Shown here piece by piece: positions 33,879 through 43,566 of a stretch of 64,000 nucleotides of DNA. How positions within the stretch are numbered: the stretch's first letter is position 1; every line of letters begins with the position of its first letter. A model generated the notes under the pieces. That model had not been told where the DNA came from. It made no database searches and saw only the letters and a program-made list of their open reading frames with translations. This stretch comes from Thermotogota bacterium ADurb.Bin062 (GTDB taxonomy: Bacteria; Thermotogota; Thermotogae; MWEM01), in contig MWEM01000009.1 in NCBI GenBank assembly GCA_002071085.1, positions 1-64,000 of the forward strand, read 5' to 3'. The translations under genes were made by a program, and so were the position numbers.

Positions 33879-34226
33879 TTAGAACTCGGTATACTTATCG
33901 GATTTTCCCCGGGACTTCTCAACCGGGTACTTTTCCGCGTTTTTTTTCATTTTTTTGTAAATCGCAAGCTCCGGATCGATGCCGAGGTCGTGGCATAGCA
34001 GTAGCAGGTAGACGAAGACGTCGGCGATCTCGTCTTCGATCTCGAGCCGTTTTCGAGATACGGTCTCGGGTGTCTCCGTCTCTTTCGTCCATTGGAAAAT
34101 CTCCAGCAGTTCCGCCGCTTCTAGGGTGATGGAGATCGCCAAGTTCTTTGGGGTGTGGAACTGTTCCCAATCGCGATCTTCGCGGAATTTCAGTATGGTT
34201 TCAAGAAGCGCGGGGTTGAGCATCAT
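33879..34226 (-). CDS. MazG-like nucleotide pyrophosphohydrolase
   Basis: All-alpha NTP pyrophosphatase of 115 residues, of the short MazG/dCTP-pyrophosphatase type that hydrolyses non-canonical or excess nucleotides. Visible motifs are DWEQFHTPKNLAISITLEAA with the metal-binding EAAELLE helix, and EIEDEIADVFVYLL supplying the ExxD pair; KKNAEKYPVEKSRG is the usual end. AAGGAG at 34233-34238 selects the double ATG at 34226/34223. A longer frame runs upstream into R3 repeat DNA and is not credible. Probably first gene of an operon with the small protein and GNAT-DUF501. Distinct from the full-length MazG at 36500. Confidence 0.88.
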   Translation of the reverse strand: MMLNPALLETILKFREDRDWEQFHTPKNLAISITLEAAELLEIFQWTKETETPETVSRKRLEIEDEIADVFVYLLLLCHDLGIDPELAIYKKMKKNAEKYPVEKSRGKSDKYTEF

Positions 34227-34249
34227 ACGGGTCTCCTTTATACGACGTT

Positions 34250-34490
34250 CCTGGAAAGAAACCATGCCACACTGAAGTGTGGCGTTCCCAGTAACCCATG
34301 CCGAACTGAAGTTCGGCGTTCCCAAACGTTCCAGGAAAAATAAAACCATGCCAATCTAAAGATTGGCGTTCCCAAGCGTTCCCAGAAAAGTAAAGAAACC
34401 ATGCCAATCTAAAGATTGGCGTTCCCAGTAACCCATGCCGAACTGAAGTTCGGCGTTCCCAGGGCGTTCCCAAGCGTTCCCAGGGCGTTT
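34250..34490. repeat. Repeat block 12: five R3 palindromes in a row
   Basis: Five 18-bp palindromes lie in the same orientation at 34266-34283 (arms GCCACACT/AGTGTGGC), 34300-34317 (GCCGAACT/AGTTCGGC), 34350-34367 (GCCAATCT/AGATTGGC), 34403-34420 (same as the third) and 34437-34454 (same as the second). Each has AT before and GTTCCCA after. Centre dinucleotides are GA or AA. Arms differ between copies yet each copy is fully self-complementary. Confidence 0.9.
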
Positions 34491-34527
34491 CCAGGCGCGG
34501 CCAAGGTCCTTCGAGAAAGCTCCATCG

Positions 34528-36510
34528 TTAATACACCTTTTTCAACCGGTACAGTTCGTCGCGGAGGCGCATCGCGTCTTCGAATCTCAATTCTTGGGCC
34601 GCCTTTTTCATCTCTTCTTCCAACAAGGCCACATAATCGCTACGATCGATCCGCTCAGCCAATTTCAGGACTTCGCGCGTTTCGGTGGAGTAGAATTCCT
34701 GTTCTTCTCCTTCAACTCGGAATTCGGAGAATAAATCGTCGTCGATCTTCTTTCTGATCGTCTGCGGGGTGATTCCGTGCTTCTCATTGTACGCCAACTG
34801 CAGCTTGCGTCTCCGGTTCGTTTCTTCCACCGTTCTGGAGATAGCCGGGGTGAGTTTGTCCGCGTACATAATCACGCGACCGTTCACGTTACGCGCCGCG
34901 CGCCCGACGATTTGGATCAACGTGGTCTCCGAGCGCAAGAATCCCTCTTTGTCCGCGTCCAAAATAGCGACGAGCGAGACCTCCGGGAGGTCCAGCCCTT
35001 CACGCAACAGGTTGATGCCGACGACCACCTCGATCTCGCCCTTCCGCAGTTTTTTCAACACCTCGACCCGCTCGATCGTGCCGAGTTCGGAATGGAGGTA
35101 CAACGAGCGGATGCCCAACTCTTGCAGGTAGTCGCTCAATCGTTCGGCCATCGATTTTGTGAGGGTTAAAACCAAGACCCGTTCCTTTTTCTGGGTGGTC
35201 TCGTGGATCTGGTCGATCAGGTCGTCCACTTGATTCTGCGTCGTTCTGACCTCGATTTGCGGATCCACCAGGCCCGTCGGGCGGATGATTTGCTCTACGA
35301 TCGTGTCGGAAATCCCCCGTTCGTACTCTCCCGGCGTGGCGGACACGAAGACGGCTTGATGGACTTTTTCGAGGAACTCCTCGTACTGGAGCGGGCGGTT
35401 GTCGATCGCGGAAGGCAGTCGGAACCCGTATTCGACGAGGTTCAATTTCCGTGAGCGGTCTCCCCGGTACATCGCCCCTATTTGCGGTACGGAGATGTGG
35501 GATTCGTCGATGAAGAGAAGGTAGTCGTCGCCGAAGAAATCCAGAAGGGTCCACGGTGGCTCTCCGGGGGCGCGCCCGTCGAAATGACGGGAATAGTTCT
35601 CGATCCCGGTGCAGTAGCCCAATTCCTTCAGCATCTCCATATCCTGAAGCGTTCGCTGCTCGATGCGCTGCGCTTCCAGGAGCTTGTTTTGGTCTTTGAA
35701 CGTGCGGATGCGCTCTTCGAGCTCCGCTTGGATCGATTCCAACGCGCGCCGGATTTTCTCTTCGGTGGTGATGTACTCTCGAGTGGGAAACACCACCATC
35801 CGGTCGAACTCTTCGATGACCTTGCGGGAGACCGGGTCGAAGGAATAGACACGCTCCAGGGTCTCGTCGAAGAATTCGAAGCGGATGCCCCCTTCATCAT
35901 AGGTGGGAAAGATCTCCAGGGCCTCGCCTTTCCACCGAAACTTGCCCCCGCTGAACAAGTCTTCCGACCGCTCGTACTGTAACTGCGTCAACTTTGATAA
36001 GATACTCCGACGCGAATAGGTCTTCCCCACCTCCAAAAAGAGGTTGATGTTTTTGAAGTCGTCGGGGTCCCCCGTGGCGTAGATGCAGGAGACGCTGGCG
36101 ACGATGATCACGTCTTTGCGTGTTAAAACAGACTTGAGCGTCGAAAGGCGCATACGTTGAATGATGTCGTTGATCTGCGCTTCCTTCTCCACGTAGATGT
36201 CCTTCGTGGGGATGTAGGCTTCGGGTTGGTAGTAATCGTAGTAGCTGATGAAGAATTCCACGCGGTTTTCGGGAAAGAAGTCTTTAAACTCCCTGTAGAG
36301 CTGAGCGGCGAGAGTCTTGTTGGGTGAGATGATCAGTGCAGACCGATTTAACGCCGCGATCGTGTGCGCCATGGTGAAGGTCTTTCCGGACCCCGTCACG
36401 CCCAGCAATGTCTGAAACCGATGCCCCCTTTGGATCGAGGTGATGAGACGTTCGATCGCTTCCGGCTGGTCTCCAGACGGTCGCATCTCCTGATTGATTT
36501 TAAACGCCAT
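34528..36510 (-). CDS. uvrB: Excinuclease ABC subunit UvrB
   Basis: DNA damage-verification helicase of nucleotide excision repair, 660 residues, full length. Walker A is [11 protein letters not shown]; the beta-hairpin region reads [20 protein letters not shown]; the DEAD-like box is DESHIS; helicase motif VI is QIVGRAARN. The C-terminal UVR motif ([20 protein letters not shown]) that contacts UvrC is present. Its start overlaps the mazG stop by 11 nt and the ribosome site (GAAGGCAG) lies inside mazG, so translation is coupled. It ends the glmM-uvrA-mazG-uvrB operon. No uvrC in the window. Confidence 0.98.
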   Translation of the reverse strand: MAFKINQEMRPSGDQPEAIERLITSIQRGHRFQTLLGVTGSGKTFTMAHTIAALNRSALIISPNKTLAAQLYREFKDFFPENRVEFFISYYDYYQPEAYIPTKDIYVEKEAQINDIIQRMRLSTLKSVLTRKDVIIVASVSCIYATGDPDDFKNINLFLEVGKTYSRRSILSKLTQLQYERSEDLFSGGKFRWKGEALEIFPTYDEGGIRFEFFDETLERVYSFDPVSRKVIEEFDRMVVFPTREYITTEEKIRRALESIQAELEERIRTFKDQNKLLEAQRIEQRTLQDMEMLKELGYCTGIENYSRHFDGRAPGEPPWTLLDFFGDDYLLFIDESHISVPQIGAMYRGDRSRKLNLVEYGFRLPSAIDNRPLQYEEFLEKVHQAVFVSATPGEYERGISDTIVEQIIRPTGLVDPQIEVRTTQNQVDDLIDQIHETTQKKERVLVLTLTKSMAERLSDYLQELGIRSLYLHSELGTIERVEVLKKLRKGEIEVVVGINLLREGLDLPEVSLVAILDADKEGFLRSETTLIQIVGRAARNVNGRVIMYADKLTPAISRTVEETNRRRKLQLAYNEKHGITPQTIRKKIDDDLFSEFRVEGEEQEFYSTETREVLKLAERIDRSDYVALLEEEMKKAAQELRFEDAMRLRDELYRLKKVY

Positions 36511-37315
36511 CTGCCTTCGCCTTTTCCCAGTAGCGATCGAGGAATTCTAAGGTCTGGTCTTCCAAGACCAACCCCTCCGCCTCCAGCAAGCGTTCCATCT
36601 TCTGAAAGCGTGAGATGAACTTACGCGTGCTCTTCTTTAACGCCGCTTCCGGATCGAGGTGAAGCAGTCGGGCGACGTTCACGACCGAAAACAGCAGGTC
36701 GCCGATCTCGAGTTCGATATCCGCGCGGTCTTCTCCCGTTTCCACTCCCGCCCGATGGGCGCTCCGATTCAGCAGCTTTTTCACTTCGTCGCCCTCTTCT
36801 TCCACCTTGCAAAAGGCCTCAGACGCGTCCGGCCAATCGAAGCCGACCGTCGAGGCGTTCTCTTGGGCCCGCCGGGCCATCGATAGGGCCGGAAGCGCCG
36901 GGTTGAACTCCCCGATGCGCGAGCTCTTGGCCCTCCCTTTCTCTTTTGCCTTGATCTCTTCCCATTGCTTGTATGTGTAGCCGGCTTTCGAATCTCCGAA
37001 AACGTGGGGGTGACGGCGGATCATCTTTTCATTCAAGTGTTCGATGGACTCGGCCAAGGAAAAGGCGTCTTCTTCCTCGGCGATCTGGGCGTGGAACAGA
37101 ATCTGAAGTAACACATCCCCGAGCTCTTCCTTCAGATGCTGCGCGTCCCCTTCTTCGATAGCCTGGATGACTTCGTAAGCCTCCTCGATCAGGTAAGGTT
37201 TGAGCGAATCGTGGGTTTGCTCCCTATCCCAAGCGCACCCCTTGTCAGAACGTAGCGTGCGCATAATTTCGACGGCTTTGCTAAAAGCTTGAAGCGTTCG
37301 GTCGACTCGAGACAC
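36500..37315 (-). CDS. mazG: Nucleoside triphosphate pyrophosphohydrolase MazG
   Basis: House-cleaning enzyme that converts NTPs to NMP plus pyrophosphate; 271 residues, the usual two-domain length. The N-terminal domain has [20 protein letters not shown] and [14 protein letters not shown] with the metal-binding EExxE and ExxD acidic residues, followed by [10 protein letters not shown] second MazG domain lies near 165-250 ([17 protein letters not shown]). GTG start at 37313-37315, with GGAGG at 37327-37331, 11 nt upstream and inside uvrA; the reading frames overlap by 35 nt. Being between uvrA and uvrB links nucleotide-pool cleaning with DNA repair. Confidence 0.96.
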   Translation of the reverse strand: MSRVDRTLQAFSKAVEIMRTLRSDKGCAWDREQTHDSLKPYLIEEAYEVIQAIEEGDAQHLKEELGDVLLQILFHAQIAEEEDAFSLAESIEHLNEKMIRRHPHVFGDSKAGYTYKQWEEIKAKEKGRAKSSRIGEFNPALPALSMARRAQENASTVGFDWPDASEAFCKVEEEGDEVKKLLNRSAHRAGVETGEDRADIELEIGDLLFSVVNVARLLHLDPEAALKKSTRKFISRFQKMERLLEAEGLVLEDQTLEFLDRYWEKAKADGV

Positions 37316-40148
37316 GATCCAAAGAGCCTCCTTCCAACACCTGTTTAAGGTAAAAGCCGGTGTAAGACCCCGAACAGTTAACTATCGCGCGCGTAGGTCC
37401 TTGATACACCAGACGGCCACCTTTCTCTCCACCCTCGGGCCCGAGGTCGATCAGCCAGTCCGCGTTCTTGATGATGTCCATATTGTGCTCTATGACCAGG
37501 ACGGTGTTCCCAAGATCGACCAGGCGGTCCAAAACTTGCAACAACCGACGAACGTCTTCGAAATGCAATCCCGTGGTCGGTTCGTCCAAAATGTAGAGCG
37601 TCTTTCCGGTGGCTTTCTTTCGCAGCTCGGAGGCGATTTTCATTCGTTGCGCCTCACCGCCGGACAAGGTCGTCGCGGGCTGTCCGAGTTTCACGTAACC
37701 CAGTCCGACCTCTTGGAGGAGGTTAAGCGTCCCTTTGATCGCCCCGAGGTTTTCAAAGAAGTCCGCGGCCTCATCGACCGTCATATCGAGCACGTCCGCG
37801 ATGTTTTTGCCCTTGAACTTCACTTCCAACGTTTCTCTATTGAACCGCTTTCCTTTACAGACCTCACAGTCGACGTAGACGTCCGGCAGGAAGTGCATTT
37901 CGATCTTCACCTGCCCTTGCCCCTCGCAGGCTTCGCATCGTCCGCCTTTGACGTTGAAGCTGAACCGTCCCTTTTTGTATCCGCGCGCCTTGGCTTCCGT
38001 GGTTAAGGTGTAGAGGTCACGGATGGCGTCGAAGACCTTCGTGTACGTCGCCGGGTTGCTCCGCGGGGTCCTTCCTATGGGCGATTGGTCGAGATTGATG
38101 ACCTTGTCGATAAGCTCGACCCCCGAGATGTCGCGATGTATGCCCTCGTCGCTGCGGGTGAAAAAGATCCGGTTCTTGAGGATCGGATAGAGTGTTTCGT
38201 TGATCAGCGATGATTTCCCCGATCCGGATACACCGGTGACACAAACCAGCACGCCGATTGGTATCTCCACGTCGATACCCTTGAGATTGTTTTGGCCTGC
38301 GCCGCATAGACGTATTCGATCTCCGGAGGTGTCGCGAAGTCGGGTTTTCGTTTCGATCTGTCTCGATTTGTTTAGATAGGCCCCTGTCAACGAACCGGAG
38401 GGAGGTTTGCGTATCAGCTCGTCCACCGTGCCACAGAAGACCACTTGCCCGCCTTGCACGCCCGCCCCGGGGCCCATATCGACCAAGTAATCGGCGCTGC
38501 GTATGACCTGTTCATCGTGTTCGACGACCAGCACGGTGTTCCCGATCTCCTTCAGCTCGATCAGCGTTTGAATCAGCCGGGTATTGTCCCGTTGGTGTAA
38601 CCCGATCGTCGGTTCGTCCAAGACGTAAAGAACCCCTTGGAGCTTCGAACCGATTTGGGTAGCCAGCCGAATACGTTGCGACTCCCCGCCCGACAGCGTG
38701 GAAGCGCGCCTGGAAAGGCTGAGATAGTCGAGACCGACGTCCAGCAAGAAGGTGAGTCTCCGGGAAATCTCTTTCAACACCTCACCCGCGATTTTTTCCT
38801 CCAGCTCCGTCAAAGGTAAGGTGTTCAAGAAACGGGCCATCGCGTCGATGGGCAGGTCCGTGAGTTCGGCGATATTCTTGCCGTGAACCGTGACCGCCAA
38901 GGCTTCGGGACGCAGTTTTCTCCCTTTGCATTCCTCACACTCGCGCATACGCATAAAGAGCGATTCGATCCAGCTGCGAACCTCCGCGGACTGTGTTTCT
39001 CGATACCGGCGGACCAGATTCGTGTAGGCTCCCTCGAACGGCCTCGACATCTCGTAGAAGCCATCTGAGAATTCGTGCCGGTGTTTGATTTTCTCCTGTG
39101 TTCCGAAAAGAACCGCATCTCGCGCCTTCTTGGGTAGGTCCTTCCAAGGAACGTCCAGGCGCGCTCCGTAAAACTCCGCGACTCGGGCGATCGCGTCGTA
39201 CATATATCCTTCTTTGTACATCTTGAGGGCGCCTTTTTCGAGCGACAGTTCCGGATCGATCATTAGATCGGGGTCCACTTCCATCGTATAGCCCAAGCCG
39301 GTGCACGTCTTACACGCTCCCCAAGGGGTATTGAAAGAAAATATCTTCGGGGTGATCGACGGGATGCTGATCCCGCAAATAGGGCACGTGTAGTCCTCGC
39401 TGTACAGGAAGCTCCGGTGGCCATCCATCTCCTCGATCTCGACAAACCCGTTTCCTTCTTTTAACGCCAACTCGAGGGAGTCGGCAAGGCGCTGCAGATG
39501 ATCTTTGTCCTTCTGAAACCTCATCCGATCCACGACCAAGTGTATGGTATGGCGTTGATTCTTGTCTATCTGGATATTCTCTTCGAGGTCGTAGATGATA
39601 CCATCCACGCGAATCTTGGAGTACCCTTTCTTTCGAAAGGCCTCGAAATCTTTTTTGTACTCCCCGCGCTTTTCACGCGCGATCGGGGCGAGAATCAGGA
39701 TCTTCGCCTCTTCTCCCAGCTCTTTAATCAGGATGTCCACGATCTCGTCTACGCTCATCCGGCTCAGCTCCCTCCCACATTTGGAACAATGCGGAATGCC
39801 GATATGCGAATAAAGCAATCGGAGGTAATCGTAGATCTCGGTGACGGTGCCCACGGTGGACCGGGGATTGTGACTCACCGTCTTCTGGTCTATCGCCACA
39901 GCTGGCGACAGGCCGTCGATCATATCCACTTCGGGTTTTTTCATGTCTCCCAAAAACTGTCTGGCATAAGAGGATAGGGATTCCAGATAGCGCCTCTGCC
40001 CCTCGGCGTAGAGGGTGTCGAAAGCCAAAGAGGATTTTCCCGATCCCGAGAGACCGGTGATGACGATGAACGCGTTGCGGGGCATGGCTAGGGAGACGTT
40101 TTTCAGGTTATGCTCACGAGCGCCTTTGATGACGATAGAATCAAGCAT
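37281..40148 (-). CDS. uvrA: Excinuclease ABC subunit UvrA
   Basis: Damage-sensing ATPase of nucleotide excision repair, 955 residues, typical length. It has two ABC cassettes: the first Walker A is GLSGSGKSS and signature LSGGESQRI; the second Walker A is GVSGSGKSS and signature LSGGEAQRM. Zinc-binding pairs are seen at CSKCG, CPICG, CEECKG, and the C-terminal CEACEGQG / CEVCKGKR module. The ATG overlaps the glmM stop by 8 nt with no good ribosome site, implying translational coupling. Confidence 0.98.
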   Translation of the reverse strand: MLDSIVIKGAREHNLKNVSLAMPRNAFIVITGLSGSGKSSLAFDTLYAEGQRRYLESLSSYARQFLGDMKKPEVDMIDGLSPAVAIDQKTVSHNPRSTVGTVTEIYDYLRLLYSHIGIPHCSKCGRELSRMSVDEIVDILIKELGEEAKILILAPIAREKRGEYKKDFEAFRKKGYSKIRVDGIIYDLEENIQIDKNQRHTIHLVVDRMRFQKDKDHLQRLADSLELALKEGNGFVEIEEMDGHRSFLYSEDYTCPICGISIPSITPKIFSFNTPWGACKTCTGLGYTMEVDPDLMIDPELSLEKGALKMYKEGYMYDAIARVAEFYGARLDVPWKDLPKKARDAVLFGTQEKIKHRHEFSDGFYEMSRPFEGAYTNLVRRYRETQSAEVRSWIESLFMRMRECEECKGRKLRPEALAVTVHGKNIAELTDLPIDAMARFLNTLPLTELEEKIAGEVLKEISRRLTFLLDVGLDYLSLSRRASTLSGGESQRIRLATQIGSKLQGVLYVLDEPTIGLHQRDNTRLIQTLIELKEIGNTVLVVEHDEQVIRSADYLVDMGPGAGVQGGQVVFCGTVDELIRKPPSGSLTGAYLNKSRQIETKTRLRDTSGDRIRLCGAGQNNLKGIDVEIPIGVLVCVTGVSGSGKSSLINETLYPILKNRIFFTRSDEGIHRDISGVELIDKVINLDQSPIGRTPRSNPATYTKVFDAIRDLYTLTTEAKARGYKKGRFSFNVKGGRCEACEGQGQVKIEMHFLPDVYVDCEVCKGKRFNRETLEVKFKGKNIADVLDMTVDEAADFFENLGAIKGTLNLLQEVGLGYVKLGQPATTLSGGEAQRMKIASELRKKATGKTLYILDEPTTGLHFEDVRRLLQVLDRLVDLGNTVLVIEHNMDIIKNADWLIDLGPEGGEKGGRLVYQGPTRAIVNCSGSYTGFYLKQVLEGGSLDRVSSRPNASSF

Positions 40149-41502
40149 CGGCGCGTTCCACCTTTGCTGCGATCTCTTCTGCGATTCTACATATCACGTC
40201 CATATCCTTCCCTTCCAGCATAATACGTATGAGCGGCTCGGTGCCCGACGGGCGCAACAAGATTCTGCCGTCGTCCCCGAGGGCGCCCTTACACTCTTCG
40301 ATTGCTTCTTTAATGGCTGCCGATTCCATCACCCGTTCGCGGTCGTTCACCTTGACATTTCGTAGGATTTGCGGGTATTCGGGAATCCGTTCGGTCAGTC
40401 GCGATAGGGGAAGACCGAAGTGGGCGACCGCTTCGAGAACGGTTAACGACGTGATCAACCCGTCTCCGGTGGTGCTTCGATCCAAAAAGATCACGTGTCC
40501 GGATTGTTCGCCGCCCAGGACCCGATCGTTGGCGAGCATCTTTTCCAAGACGTACCGATCCCCGACTCGCGTTCTTTCCATTCCGATGTGGTTCTCTTTC
40601 AAAAACGTTTCCAAACCCAAGTTGCTCATCACGGTCGCCACGATTTGGTTCCCGGTTAGGATGCCTTTGTCCCGGTAGTAGAGCGCGGTGACCGCCATTA
40701 ACTTATCCCCATCGGTTAGCTTTCCTCGGTCGTCGACGAAGATACAACGGTCCGCGTCACCGTCATAGGCGATCCCGAAGTCGGCTTTCGTTTCCAGCAC
40801 CTTACGGCGAAGGGTGTGGGTGTGCTGGGAGCCGCACTCCAAATTGATGTTGAAGCCGTCGGGCTCATCGTTCACCAGGAGGACCTCGACGCCCAAAACT
40901 CGCAACACTTCGGGCGCGATCCGATAAGCGGCGCCATTGCCCGGATCCATCACGACGCGCACAGCGCTCTTGCCTGGAAAGCCGATTCTTCCGTCCGGGT
41001 ACTTGCCGAGCACCCAGCGCACGTATTCTCCACGCGCTTGAGAGTAATCCAGTACGCGGCCGATTCCGGCGTGCGTGCATACGTCGACGCCGTCGGAAAG
41101 TACCACCTTCTCTATCCTCGCTTCTTCTGCATCGGGAAGCTTGAACCCGTCTCGCAAGATCTTCAGTCCGTTGAACTCGTAGGTGTTGTGAGAGGCAGAG
41201 ATCATCACGCCGGCAGAGCCATGTAGTCGCGTGATATAGGCCAAAGCGGGCGTGGGGAGCACGCCACAATCGTAGACGCAAAGTCCACCGGCGGCTGCGC
41301 CGGCCGAGAGGGCGTTGCAGAGCATATCGCAGGAGACCCTCGTATCCTTCCCCACAAACAGTTGCGGGTTTCCGGCGACCTTGTGGCGCTGTCTTTCTTT
41401 CTCGATGAGGGCGATCGCGTTACCGACCTTAAAGGCCAACTCCGCCGAAAGCTCGGCGCCCGCTATCCCTCGGATACCGTCGGTCCCAAATAGAATACGC
41501 AC
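40141..41502 (-). CDS. glmM: Phosphoglucosamine mutase
   Basis: Converts glucosamine-6-phosphate to glucosamine-1-phosphate for peptidoglycan and surface polysaccharide precursors. It has 453 residues. The N-terminus is [10 protein letters not shown]; the phosphoserine loop is [14 protein letters not shown] with Ser104; the Mg-binding loop is DGDADRC; the sugar-binding loop is GGEQSGH; the phosphate loop is [14 protein letters not shown] start at 41502, with GGGAG at 41508-41512. It starts 1 nt after the upstream gene's stop and overlaps uvrA. Grouping with uvr genes rather than cell-wall genes is unusual but may only reflect operon packing. Confidence 0.97.
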   Translation of the reverse strand: MRILFGTDGIRGIAGAELSAELAFKVGNAIALIEKERQRHKVAGNPQLFVGKDTRVSCDMLCNALSAGAAAGGLCVYDCGVLPTPALAYITRLHGSAGVMISASHNTYEFNGLKILRDGFKLPDAEEARIEKVVLSDGVDVCTHAGIGRVLDYSQARGEYVRWVLGKYPDGRIGFPGKSAVRVVMDPGNGAAYRIAPEVLRVLGVEVLLVNDEPDGFNINLECGSQHTHTLRRKVLETKADFGIAYDGDADRCIFVDDRGKLTDGDKLMAVTALYYRDKGILTGNQIVATVMSNLGLETFLKENHIGMERTRVGDRYVLEKMLANDRVLGGEQSGHVIFLDRSTTGDGLITSLTVLEAVAHFGLPLSRLTERIPEYPQILRNVKVNDRERVMESAAIKEAIEECKGALGDDGRILLRPSGTEPLIRIMLEGKDMDVICRIAEEIAAKVERADA

Positions 41503-41503
41503 G

Positions 41504-42892
41504 TCACTCTCCCAACGTTTTAATCGCTTCTCGAGCGAACGTGGCGTACTGAGAGAAGCCCTTCAATAGATTGGCGTACGCCAGGGCTTCGGATTTTTTA
41601 CCCGCGTCCATCGTCACCCGGACCAGGTAGTAGAGCGCGTGGACCTTGAAGGTCGATTCTTTCATAGCGTAAACCGCTTTCAATTGTGTTTCCGCATCCG
41701 TGTAACGCTTGAGTTGGTAGTAGGAAAGCCCCAGGTAATAGAGAACGTCGTCGTCGTAATCCGTTTTGACCTCTTGAGCCAAAGAGACAGCTTTTAGGAA
41801 CGGAGCGACGGCTTGTTCGAAGCGGTTTCCTTTGTAGTGATCGAACCCTTCGGAATAGTAAAGGGAGATGGCCTTTTGGTAGGCTAAGTCCCGTTTTCGT
41901 AAGTAGACCGTAGCCATAACGTCTAGGGCCAAGTCCTTCAATTGGGCCCTCTGGAAGTTTTCCGCGCTCTCCTTGTATTTCTCGGCGAGAAGGGCATCCT
42001 CCCCCAAAATCAGGTATTTATAGCGTACGGCGTCGCTCTCCCCGGGGGGGATCGGCTGGTAGACCCGTTCCTTCGTGAGCTGCTGGTAGAGAGACTCTTT
42101 CTCTTTTGTCAGGGTGAGGACGTCCGCATTCAGGTTTTTGATCTGAGCCTCTTGCTGGGTCGACTGTGCCCGCAGGTCGGCCACCTGCGTTTTCAGGCTC
42201 GCGATCTCTTGGTCTTTCTGAACGAGCGTTTGATTGCCTTTCTGGTAGGTCTCGATCTGTGTTTTCAGGGCAGCGATCTCGGTTTGGCCTTCTGCCACCT
42301 GCCGCTTGGCGGAGTCGAGGTCCGTCTGGACCTTGGCCAAATCTTTTTGGGTCGTGTTCAGTAAGGTTTGTAAAGATTTGACCTGATCGTCTCCGGAGCC
42401 TTGCGCCTCTAGGGTTTTCGTCAACCGCGCGATCTCGTCGTCCTTCTTGCGAAGAGAAAGCTGCAGCTTGGCGTATTCGTCGTCGTAGCTCTGTTTCAGC
42501 CGGACGATATCTTCCTGCAAGGCCTTTTCCCGCTCGGAAGGTGCCGAGACTTGAGAGGTTGACAGTAACGAGATTTGCGCGTTCTTCTTTTCTAGCTCGT
42601 CTTGGAGCGTGTTCAGCTGGGCGGTCAACCTGTCGATCTCTTCCACTTGTGTCGCGGCGGGTTCGGGCTTTTCCGTTTCCAGCGCCAGGATTTTTCTCTC
42701 GAGTTCCTGTTGATAGACCCCGCGTCGGTTCAGCTCCGTATTTAACGTGGTGACCTGCTGTTTCAAATTGGCTCGTTCTATGACCAAAGCCGTTTGCTCA
42801 TTATTGGCGCGAAAATATAGCAAGAAAAAGACGACGAAAGCGGCGGCGAAAACTAGCGTTAAGACGAAGAACGCTCTGGCTAATTTTTCCAC
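41504..42892 (-). CDS. Membrane-anchored coiled-coil protein with TPR-like C-terminus
   Basis: Not assigned to a named family. From the GTG at 42892 (462 residues; GGGAGGGGG just upstream) it has one membrane helix (about 5-30). A long heptad-rich coiled coil (about 30-270) follows, full of Gln/Lys/Glu, then a helical repeat region (about 290-460) with TPR-like units (YKESAENFQRAQLKD, YYLGLSYYQLKRYTDAETQL). An ATG at 42907 lies within the ribosome site and is less likely. It resembles the general design of envelope or cell-division scaffold proteins. It heads the glmM-uvrA-mazG-uvrB operon. Confidence 0.75.
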   Translation of the reverse strand: MEKLARAFFVLTLVFAAAFVVFFLLYFRANNEQTALVIERANLKQQVTTLNTELNRRGVYQQELERKILALETEKPEPAATQVEEIDRLTAQLNTLQDELEKKNAQISLLSTSQVSAPSEREKALQEDIVRLKQSYDDEYAKLQLSLRKKDDEIARLTKTLEAQGSGDDQVKSLQTLLNTTQKDLAKVQTDLDSAKRQVAEGQTEIAALKTQIETYQKGNQTLVQKDQEIASLKTQVADLRAQSTQQEAQIKNLNADVLTLTKEKESLYQQLTKERVYQPIPPGESDAVRYKYLILGEDALLAEKYKESAENFQRAQLKDLALDVMATVYLRKRDLAYQKAISLYYSEGFDHYKGNRFEQAVAPFLKAVSLAQEVKTDYDDDVLYYLGLSYYQLKRYTDAETQLKAVYAMKESTFKVHALYYLVRVTMDAGKKSEALAYANLLKGFSQYATFAREAIKTLGE

Positions 42893-42941
42893 GTAACCCC
42901 CTCCCATTTCTCGAAAATTGGTATCCGGGATAAAACCTCTT

Positions 42942-42947
42942 ATTATA
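42942..42947 (-). promoter_or_regulatory. Putative -10 of the coiled-coil/glmM/uvr operon
   Basis: Minus-strand TATAAT about 50 nt before the GTG start. No good -35 or TG extension. A plus-strand TATAAT at 42984-42989 faces the other way with no clear target. Confidence 0.45.
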
Positions 42948-43014
42948 CAATAAAAGTGAGGCTAAAAATTACGGAGGTGTGGGTATAATATCGGGGTACA
43001 CCAAAATGTGAACG

Positions 43015-43150
43015 GGGAACTTTGGTTCGGCGTTCACAAGAACCTTTTCACCGTGTTCTCTGTGCCCTCCGCGCGAATCCCTGTTTCTAAGGGTAGGTAC
43101 AAAGGCGTATCGCGCCGTCGCGAGAAGAAGAAGCGCTTACGCCGCGATGA
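43015..43150. repeat. Repeat block 13 (inverted R3 half, R4, R1)
   Basis: A partial R3 (TTTGGTTCGGCGTTC), an inverted R4 tract (about 43050-43080) and one R1 in inverse orientation (about 43108-43148, GTATCGCGCCGTCGC... to ...CTTACGCCGCGAT). Sits between the divergent uvr operon and the envelope cluster. The following 43151-43420 has no gene; see findings for an inverted repeat there. Confidence 0.8.
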
Positions 43151-43422
43151 CTATATAGACTAAAAATCGCGCGATCGATTCCGGCCTTGTTTCCTGATTA
43201 CAACCCATAACTTGACCTATGTAAAAGCCCTGGGGCCTCAGGTCCGCTTTTGAAAGCCGAACAAAAGCGTGCCGACTTGAGGTTTTTTGCTCTGCCTGGC
43301 GCTCCACGACCTCTTTTCGGTCTTTATGGGTTATGCGGATAAGGGAGAGGAAAGAAAGGTATCGCTCGACTAAACGCGCTCTCCTAAGGGAAAAACCTAT
43401 CTCAGTTCTCCTAATAATTTGG

Positions 43423-43452
43423 TTGACAGTAATCGGGAAGTTGTGATATAAT
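43423..43452 (+). promoter_or_regulatory. Strong promoter of the secreted surface-type protein gene
   Basis: Perfect TTGACA (43423-43428), 18-nt spacer and perfect TATAAT (43447-43452), with TG extension. It is the best promoter in the window after that of the tRNA cluster and leaves a 5' UTR of about 108 nt. Expected to give high expression. Confidence 0.9.
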
Positions 43453-43566
43453 CTCCCGCAAACGTATTTGTTTCTTGGGACAATCCAGATGGCGCAAGTG
43501 TCGAATGCAGCGAGAGACCATAACAGAAATACAATATTACAAACTCTAGAGAGGGGGAGAAAAGTT

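Noticed and set aside
34227-34349. N-terminal extension of the MazG-like protein
   Set aside because: The added residues are translated R3 palindromes; AAGGAG sits directly before the internal double ATG.
34250-34490. Short regular repeats that might be a CRISPR array
   Set aside because: Units are 18-bp palindromes with unequal spacing and variable arms, spacers are repeat-derived, and no cas genes are present.
42984-42989. Plus-strand TATAAT as a promoter for the envelope cluster
   Set aside because: No -35 or TG extension and a much better promoter lies at 43423-43452, next to the gene.
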